Part shown: positions 58,388 through 64,000 of the stretch, piece by piece
How the letters are laid out: each line of letters begins with the position of its first letter
How positions within the stretch are numbered: position 1 is the first letter of the stretch
DNA from: Cylindrospermopsis curvispora GIHE-G1
GTDB taxonomy: Bacteria; Cyanobacteriota; Cyanobacteriia; Cyanobacteriales; Nostocaceae
Direction of reading: 5' to 3'
Assembly (NCBI RefSeq): GCF_014489415.1
Contig: NZ_CP060822.1
Location: forward strand, 248,001 to 312,000
Length of the DNA: 64,000 bases
The notes under the pieces: model-generated
The model's database searches: none
The model's input: only the letters and a program-made list of their open reading frames with translations
Told to the model about the DNA's origin: nothing
Program-made: the position numbers and the translations under genes

Positions 58388-58861
58388 ATGCTCAAATCAC
58401 AAATGCACCGTCTGGGATTGGCTATAATGCTCCCTGTAACTATCATTATGGTTACCCTAACTGGTAAGCTATCCACGGCCCAATCTTCCGGGGGAAATCG
58501 CCCATTGACCATCCGTGCTGACATTCAAGAATATGATGCTAAAAGTCAAGTGATTACTGCCCGTGGTAATGTGCAGATGCTTTATCCTGCTCGTCGAATT
58601 CAAGCAACTGCTGCACAAGCCCAATATTTTAGCAAGGAACGTCGGATAGACTTTAGCGGTAATGTATATATTTTGCAGCAAGGTAATAATAGCATCAGAG
58701 CTGAAAAGGTTACTTATCTCATTGATGAGGGACGATTTATCGCCCTACCCCAATCTAACCGTCAGGTGGAATCAATTTATATGATAGAGGATGATGATTT
58801 GAGTCAACCAACTAGCAGACCAATTCCTAAGCAAGGTTCTAAAACTCGGTCTCCCCTCTAG
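58388..58861 (+). CDS. lptA: LPS transport periplasmic protein LptA (OstA-like)
   Basis: 157 residues. A hydrophobic signal peptide (GLAIMLPVTIIMVTLTG) is followed by the OstA/LptA beta-jellyroll (LTIRADIQEYDAKSQVITARG and FSGNVYILQQG). It would form the periplasmic bridge for LPS. lptB follows 30 bp downstream. Confidence 0.87.
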   Translation: MLKSQMHRLGLAIMLPVTIIMVTLTGKLSTAQSSGGNRPLTIRADIQEYDAKSQVITARGNVQMLYPARRIQATAAQAQYFSKERRIDFSGNVYILQQGNNSIRAEKVTYLIDEGRFIALPQSNRQVESIYMIEDDDLSQPTSRPIPKQGSKTRSPL

Positions 58862-58891
58862 TTACTATTAATCATTGCAAGAGCAGCGATA

Positions 58892-59620
58892 GTGAAAATC
58901 TTTCTGGAAAATATTCACAAGTCTTACAGTAAAAGAGTAATTGTCAATCGTGTTAGTCTTTCTGTATCTCAAGGTGAAATAGTTGGTTTGTTAGGACCCA
59001 ATGGTGCTGGCAAAACAACGACGTTTTACATTGCTACAGGTTTAGAAAAACCAGATCAGGGCAAGGTATGGTTAGATGAACTAGATATTACTTCCATGGC
59101 TATGCACAAGAGGGCTAGATTGGGTCTTGGCTATCTCGCACAGGAAGCGAGCATTTTTCGTCAACTATCTGTAAAAGAAAATATACTTTTAGTCCTGGAG
59201 CAAACTAATGTGCCAAGACGAGAATGGTCTAGTAGACTACGAGAACTATTAACAGAATTTCGCCTGCAAAAAGTTGTTAATAGTAAGGGTATTCAACTTT
59301 CTGGAGGTGAACGACGACGCACAGAGTTAGCTAGAGCTTTAGCAGCAGGTAGGGAGGGTCCGAAATTTCTGTTTTTGGACGAACCCTTTGCTGGGGTTGA
59401 CCCCATCGCGGTGGCCGAAATTCAGCAAATTGTTGCCCGATTAAGAGAGCGTGGTATGGGTATTTTAATCACTGATCACAATGTTAGAGAAACCTTGGCC
59501 ATTACTGACAGAGCTTATATCATGCGGGAAGGACAAATCTTAGCCTTTGGCATTGCTGATGAACTATACAATAATCCTCTTGTTCGTCAATACTATTTAG
59601 GAAATCACTTTCTCCTTTAG
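58892..59620 (+). CDS. lptB: LPS export ABC ATPase LptB
   Basis: 242 residues from a GTG start. Walker A is [10 protein letters not shown], the signature is [15 protein letters not shown], Walker B is [10 protein letters not shown], and the switch His is in ITDHNVRET. The FAGVDPIAV block is diagnostic for LptB. It works with LptF/G permeases, and lptF follows 134 bp downstream. Confidence 0.94.
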   Translation: MKIFLENIHKSYSKRVIVNRVSLSVSQGEIVGLLGPNGAGKTTTFYIATGLEKPDQGKVWLDELDITSMAMHKRARLGLGYLAQEASIFRQLSVKENILLVLEQTNVPRREWSSRLRELLTEFRLQKVVNSKGIQLSGGERRRTELARALAAGREGPKFLFLDEPFAGVDPIAVAEIQQIVARLRERGMGILITDHNVRETLAITDRAYIMREGQILAFGIADELYNNPLVRQYYLGNHFLL

Positions 59621-59725
59621 AAACAATTAAACTAGTTCAACTGGTTATATTAATTATATAGAATTAACATCCCTTCTTGGTAATCATATTTCCCCTTAGT
59701 GCGATTGCGAAGATCGCCCAATTTT

Positions 59726-59752
59726 GTAGGTTAGGTTGAGGAACGAACCATC
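59726..59752. repeat. Half-copy of the dispersed hairpin repeat
   Basis: GTAGGTTAGGTTGAGGAACGAACC resembles the central palindrome of the elements at 2744 and 60954 but is incomplete. It lies upstream of lptF. Confidence 0.5.
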
Positions 59753-59754
59753 AT

Positions 59755-60921
59755 ATGCAAACCAAACCATTCTATACGATTAATTCCCTGGTGCCATTTT
59801 CTATTATGGATCGCTACTTAGCGATGCAGTTACTACCCATCTTTCTATTTGGTGTTGGTGCTTTTACCTCTGTAGTCTTAGCCATTGACAGTTTATTTGA
59901 GTTGTTGCGCAAAGTAGTAGAATCCGGACTACCAATTAACATTGCATTAAAAGTGTTTGTGCTGAAATTGCCCTACGTCATGGTTTATTCCTTTCCCATG
60001 TCCACTTTACTAGCAACTTTAATGACTTATAGTAAGTTATCCAGTGACAGTGAACTGATAGCTTTAAGAGGATGTGGTGTAAGCGTTTATCGAATGGTAC
60101 TAACAGCAGTTTTGCTAAGTGGTTTAGTTACTGGAATGACCTATATATTTAATGAATATATTTCCCCTGCAGCCAATTATGAAGCTACTACTACCCTAGA
60201 AAGGGCATTAAAATCAGATCAACCATCATTTAAACAACAGAATATTTATTATCCAGAATATAGAGAAGAAAAAACAAAAGATGGTGGTACTAGTAGACTA
60301 TTGGCTCGCTTATTTTATGCTGATGAATTTGATGGTAAAAAAATGAAGGGATTGACAATTATTGATCGCTCTCAAGCGGGAGTAAATCAAATTGTTGTAT
60401 CTGAATCTGCCCAATGGAATGCATATAAACAAGTTTGGGACTTTTATAATGGCACCATTTATTTAGTTGCTCCTGATCGTTCCTATCGAAATATTTTGCG
60501 TTTTGAACATCAGCAATTACAATTGCCCAACACACCCTTAATTGTGGCTAAAAATAGTCGAGACTATGAAGAAATGAACATTGCCCAATCATTACAACAA
60601 CTGGAAATAGAAAAGTTAGCAGGTAATCCCCAAAGAATTAAAAAATTGGAGGTAAGAATTCAACAAAAAATAGCCTTCCCCTTTATTTGTATAATTTTCG
60701 GTTTAGTTGGTTCAGCTATGGGAACCATCCCCCAACGCACTGGTAGGGGAAGAAGTTTTGGTGTCAGCATTATAGTCATTTTTATTTATTATTTATTACT
60801 GTCTGTTTGTGGAGCTTTAGCACAAGCGGAAATTTTATCTCCCTTTGTCGGTGCATGGTTACCTAATCTGTGTGGGTTAGGAATGGGAATTTTAATTCTT
60901 ATGCAATTTTCCCAAAAGTAA
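59755..60921 (+). CDS. LptF/LptG family permease
   Basis: 388 residues of the YjgP/YjgQ family. Three N-terminal hydrophobic segments precede a beta-rich periplasmic domain (about 110-280), then three more C-terminal helices (FPFICIIFGLVGSAMG, VIFIYYLLLSVCG, LCGLGMGILILM). MDRYLAMQLLPIFLFGVG is the family start. Cyanobacteria usually have one fused-role permease that may serve as both F and G; whether another exists elsewhere is unknown. Its TAA stop is the first three bases of a dispersed repeat. Confidence 0.88.
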   Translation: MQTKPFYTINSLVPFSIMDRYLAMQLLPIFLFGVGAFTSVVLAIDSLFELLRKVVESGLPINIALKVFVLKLPYVMVYSFPMSTLLATLMTYSKLSSDSELIALRGCGVSVYRMVLTAVLLSGLVTGMTYIFNEYISPAANYEATTTLERALKSDQPSFKQQNIYYPEYREEKTKDGGTSRLLARLFYADEFDGKKMKGLTIIDRSQAGVNQIVVSESAQWNAYKQVWDFYNGTIYLVAPDRSYRNILRFEHQQLQLPNTPLIVAKNSRDYEEMNIAQSLQQLEIEKLAGNPQRIKKLEVRIQQKIAFPFICIIFGLVGSAMGTIPQRTGRGRSFGVSIIVIFIYYLLLSVCGALAQAEILSPFVGAWLPNLCGLGMGILILMQFSQK

Positions 60922-61008
60922 GTGGGTGGGTGGAATTAAATATAAGATGAACATAGGATGGGTTTCGTTCCTCAACCCATCCTACAAATAATTGTGCCTC
61001 CTTACTTA
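60919..61008. repeat. Miniature dispersed repeat, full copy C
   Basis: Starts TAAGTGGGTGGGTGGAATT, contains the TAGGATGGGTT palindrome (60954-60964 with 60974-60984), and ends GTGCCTCCTTACTTA. The TAA is the lptF stop. The ends are short inverted repeats (TAAGT..., ACTTA). It is the most complete of the related copies, about 90 bp. Confidence 0.85.
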
Positions 61009-61019
61009 GATGGGGCTAT

Positions 61020-64000
61020 TTAACGATTTAAGTTTGAGCACATAACTCGGAAACCTAAGTTGTTCTTGTCAGAGAGGTGACGATTACGGGAACCACAACG
61101 ACAGTGGTTGGCAGAATCACACCAAGAACCACCACGTAACACATGGCCGCGAAAAACACTAAAAATTCCCTTCTCAACCCATGGACTACCATCCTTTGGT
61201 ATATCTTGGTAGTGATCATGCCAATGATCTAAACACCATTCCCAAACGTTCCCGTGCATATCGTATAATCCAAATGGGTTAGGAGGAAAACTTCCCACCT
61301 CCGTAGTTTGTTTGCGATATTTTCCTTGAGGTGCTAAACTATTCCCATGGTCTCCATGATAGTTGACCAGATCTGTGGTGATGGTGTCACCAAAATGAAA
61401 TTCTGTGCTGGTTCCCCCTCTGCAAGCATATTCCCACTGTGCTTCACTAGGTAAGGTGTATATCTTCCCGGTAATCTGACTGAGTTTCTCGCAAAAATCA
61501 ACTGCTTGACTCCACTTTACCCGTTCTACTGGGCGTTTGTCACCCTTGAAATAAGAAGGGTTATTTCCGGTAACAGCTTCATATTGTTCTTGTGTTATCT
61601 CGTATTTTCCCATGAAAAAACTGGGTATTGTGACTAAATGTTCAGCCATGTCCTCCGAGGTTCCCCGATTTTCAGCTGACTTGATGGTAAATGTCCCTCC
61701 CGGAATTTCTACCATTTCTAAGGTGATATCATCACCTAAATCCTCCAAAAAGTATATGGCACTAGCGTCACGTTTGATTATCTCTCCGGAATTTTTCTTA
61801 CTAACTACTTCAAAGCTGAGGATTTTTAAGTTAAGGTAATTATGAGGTGTAATGGTCAGTGTTAATCCTCCCTTCTCCCAAAACTTGAGGTTGTCCGTTA
61901 GGTCTAAACTACCAAGACTTAAAGCTCGGTTAAAATCCTCTATTGCTCCCTGTCTATCTCCCAATTCGTAGCGAATGTTCCCTCGCATGTTATACGCTTC
62001 AACACAATTGGAGTTAATATTTAAAGCCTGATTTAAATTCTCTATTGCTTCTTGTTTATCTCCTAATTCATAGCAAACAATTGCTCGATTGTTGTATGCT
62101 TCTGCATAATGAGTATTTATTTGTAGAGCTTGACTAAAATCATCTTTAGCCCACTCCTTATCTCCTAAATCTCTGTAGGCAACTCCCCGATTGTTGTATG
62201 CTTGGGCGTGATTGGGATTAATATTTAAAGCTTGATTAAAATCTTCTATGGCTTTTTGCCTATTCCCCAGTTCATAGCGTACATATCCTCTATTAATATA
62301 CGATTCTGTATAATTATAGGCAATTATAGTAGCTTGACTGAAATCTTCTATAGCCAATTGCCTCTCGCCCAAACAAATACGCACAATTCCCCTATTGTTA
62401 TAGGCTTGGGCATAGTTAGAGTTAATATTAATAGCGTGATTGAAATCCTCCATTGCTCCCCGATTATCCCTCAACTCATAGCGAACAATTCCCCTATTGT
62501 TATAAGCTTGGGCATAATTGGGATTAATATTAAGAGTATGATTGAAATCCTCTATTGCTCCCTGGTAATCTCCCAGCTCATAGCGAACAATTCCCCGATT
62601 GTTGTAAGCATCAGCATAACTAGGGTCAATATCCAGACCATGATTGAAATCATTTATTGCTCCTTGGCTATCTCCTAACTTATAAAGGGCAGTTCCTCTG
62701 CCAATATAGGCATCAGCACAATTAGACTTAATTTCTAGAGCTTGAGTGTAATCATCTATTGCTCTCTGGTAGTTTGCTAAATCATAGTAAGCAATCCCCC
62801 GATTATAGTAGGCATCAGCATAATCAGGACTAATATTAATGGCTTCCGTATAATCATCTATTGCCGTTTGATAGTCTGCCATATGACTACGAACAATTCC
62901 TCGATTGTTATATACGTAAGCATAATCAGGATTAAGATTCAGGGCCTGGGTATAATCATCTATTGCTCCCTGGTTGTCTCCCAACTCACTTCGGGTCAGT
63001 CCCCGTGCAATGTAGGTTTCAGTATCATCAGGGTTAATATTGAGTGCTTGAGTATAATCATTTATCGCCCCTTGTTTATCTCCCAGTTCGCTGCGAAGCA
63101 TTCCCCAAGCGTAGTGGGCTTGAGCATAATTAGGATTAATATTAATAGCTTGAGTATAATCATCTACCGCTCCTTGTTTATCTCCTAAGCTAGTGCGAGC
63201 AATTCCTCGGTTGTAGTAGGCTTGAGCATAGTTAGGATTAAGACTCAAGCTCTGGGTATAATCATCTATTGCTCCTTGTTTATCTCCTAGGTTAAAACGA
63301 GCAATTCCCCGACCGTAGTAGGCTTGAGCATAATTAGGATTAATATTAATGGCTTGGGTATAATCATCTATTGCTCCCTGGTTGTCTTCTAAATTAATGC
63401 GGGTAGTTCCCCAATTATAATAGGCTTCAGTATAGTTATAATCAACTCTGAGAGCTTGAATGTAATCATCTATTGCTCCTTGATAATTTCCCAAGTAAGT
63501 ACGAATAGCTCCCCGATTATTATACGCTTGAGCATAATTGGGATCAATTCTGAGAGCTTGGGTGTAATCATCCATCGCCGCCTTTTTAGAACCCAGGTCA
63601 CTACGAATTATGCCCCGGTTGTAATAGGCACTAGCAAACTTAGGATTAAGATTCAGGGCGCGGGTATAGTCGTCTATTGCTCCCTGCTTATCTCCTAATT
63701 GACTGCGAGCAACACCTCGATTATGGTATGCTTGGGCATAATTAGGATTAATTGTAATTGCCTGGTTGAAATCATTTATAGCTTCTTGGTAGTTTCCTAA
63801 GTCACAGTAAACAAATCCTCTGGCAGCATACCCATCGGCAAAGTGGGAGTTAATCCTGATAAGCTGATTAAAATCATCTATTGCTCCCTGCTTATCCCCC
63901 AAATCATATCTGGCAAGTCCCCGTCTAGTATAGGCATCAAAAAAAGCAGAATTAAGGTGAATAGCTTGGTTGAAATCATCTATTGCTTTTTGGTGATATC
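61020..64000 (-). CDS. Giant TPR-repeat protein with FGE/sulfatase-modifying-type domain, N-terminus cut
   Basis: The frame is open to the right edge. From 64000 to about 61890 it is about twenty 34-residue TPR units, each like GDKQGAIDDYTQAL then NPNYAQAYYNRGIA. The last 280 residues contain a formylglycine-generating-enzyme-like domain (PGGTFTIKSAENRG, GKYEITQEQYEAVTG, LPSEAQWEYACRGG, GLYDMHGNVWEW, RGGSWCDSANHCR, NLGFRVMCS). The domain looks like the wider SUMF1/DRP group that includes binding modules as well as true FGE; two Cys are present but the FGE active-site pair cannot be verified. Probable role is signalling or protein interaction. A dispersed repeat separates it from lptF. Confidence 0.85.
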   Translation of the reverse strand, partial: YHQKAIDDFNQAIHLNSAFFDAYTRRGLARYDLGDKQGAIDDFNQLIRINSHFADGYAARGFVYCDLGNYQEAINDFNQAITINPNYAQAYHNRGVARSQLGDKQGAIDDYTRALNLNPKFASAYYNRGIIRSDLGSKKAAMDDYTQALRIDPNYAQAYNNRGAIRTYLGNYQGAIDDYIQALRVDYNYTEAYYNWGTTRINLEDNQGAIDDYTQAININPNYAQAYYGRGIARFNLGDKQGAIDDYTQSLSLNPNYAQAYYNRGIARTSLGDKQGAVDDYTQAININPNYAQAHYAWGMLRSELGDKQGAINDYTQALNINPDDTETYIARGLTRSELGDNQGAIDDYTQALNLNPDYAYVYNNRGIVRSHMADYQTAIDDYTEAINISPDYADAYYNRGIAYYDLANYQRAIDDYTQALEIKSNCADAYIGRGTALYKLGDSQGAINDFNHGLDIDPSYADAYNNRGIVRYELGDYQGAIEDFNHTLNINPNYAQAYNNRGIVRYELRDNRGAMEDFNHAININSNYAQAYNNRGIVRICLGERQLAIEDFSQATIIAYNYTESYINRGYVRYELGNRQKAIEDFNQALNINPNHAQAYNNRGVAYRDLGDKEWAKDDFSQALQINTHYAEAYNNRAIVCYELGDKQEAIENLNQALNINSNCVEAYNMRGNIRYELGDRQGAIEDFNRALSLGSLDLTDNLKFWEKGGLTLTITPHNYLNLKILSFEVVSKKNSGEIIKRDASAIYFLEDLGDDITLEMVEIPGGTFTIKSAENRGTSEDMAEHLVTIPSFFMGKYEITQEQYEAVTGNNPSYFKGDKRPVERVKWSQAVDFCEKLSQITGKIYTLPSEAQWEYACRGGTSTEFHFGDTITTDLVNYHGDHGNSLAPQGKYRKQTTEVGSFPPNPFGLYDMHGNVWEWCLDHWHDHYQDIPKDGSPWVEKGIFSVFRGHVLRGGSWCDSANHCRCGSRNRHLSDKNNLGFRVMCSNLNR

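Noticed and set aside
62232-63698. Plus-strand open frames inside the TPR gene
   Set aside because: They are antisense shadows created by the periodic TPR codons; the minus-strand TPR-FGE reading explains the region.

Overview
This window is chromosomal DNA of a filamentous cyanobacterium. The evidence is many copies of the HIP1 octamer GCGATCGC, low GC, and plant/cyanobacterial marker genes: ftrC, CRR6, a CGLD27/DUF1230 gene, two phytol-kinase-family genes, a Ycf55-like DUF3685 protein, and an SLH porin. Dispersed palindromes and the style of the proteins fit the order Nostocales. A compact genus such as Raphidiopsis/Cylindrospermopsis is possible, but I cannot prove that from the sequence. 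Most genes are housekeeping genes in short operons on both strands; there is no prophage and no CRISPR array.

Layout. 1-9 kb: a cell-wall amidase (cut by the window edge), dnaG, the urease accessory genes ureE-ureF-ureG (no structural urease genes here), tRNA-Ser, a 2Fe-2S ferredoxin, a nuclease lipoprotein, suhB, hisZ, a small Fe-S ferredoxin and a LivF/NatE-type ATPase. 9-16 kb: a Uma2 gene, dcd, a frameshifted gene remnant, tRNA-Arg, a HTH/acidic protein, ferredoxin-sulfite reductase and an SLH porin. 16-19 kb: the zinc importer znuA-znuC-znuB behind a Zur-like box. 19-23 kb: a lone C5 DNA methyltransferase followed by an array of 510-bp tandem repeats, then tRNA-Phe. 23-34 kb: a ferrochelatase-like protein ending in six histidines, an alpha/beta hydrolase, an MFS transporter, ilvB with an added zinc ribbon, CGLD27, rsfS, ydcF, a kinase fusion, rplY and purA.

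34-41 kb: a secretion region with a large metzincin-like protein (minus strand), a phytol-kinase-like gene, and a divergent HlyD plus peptidase-C39 ABC exporter pair. 41-51 kb: pgi, a LivM-type amino-acid permease, a second phytol-kinase-like gene, a DUF3685 protein, a Fur-family regulator, crr6, a GT9 glycosyltransferase, ispD, scpB, a DUF760 protein and a cyclophilin. 51-64 kb: a truncated DUF29 gene, a Wzc-type tyrosine kinase preceded by an intrinsic-terminator-like leader hairpin, an AlbA_2 ATPase, rqcH, a zinc-ribbon protein, ftrC, a DUF309 gene, the LPS-export genes lptA-lptB-lptF, and a very long TPR protein ending in a formylglycine-generating-enzyme-type domain (cut by the right edge).

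The most unusual signals are: (1) the 510-bp array beside the methyltransferase, whose outermost degenerate copy keeps a reading frame that two stop codons interrupt in the amplified copies; (2) a miniature repeat beginning TAAGTGGGTGGG that supplies the stop codon of both ureG and lptF; (3) a C39 exporter with no visible precursor peptide; (4) the leader hairpin of the tyrosine kinase gene; and (5) natural C-terminal add-ons (His6, zinc ribbon, ribbon-helix-helix-like tail) on otherwise standard enzymes.
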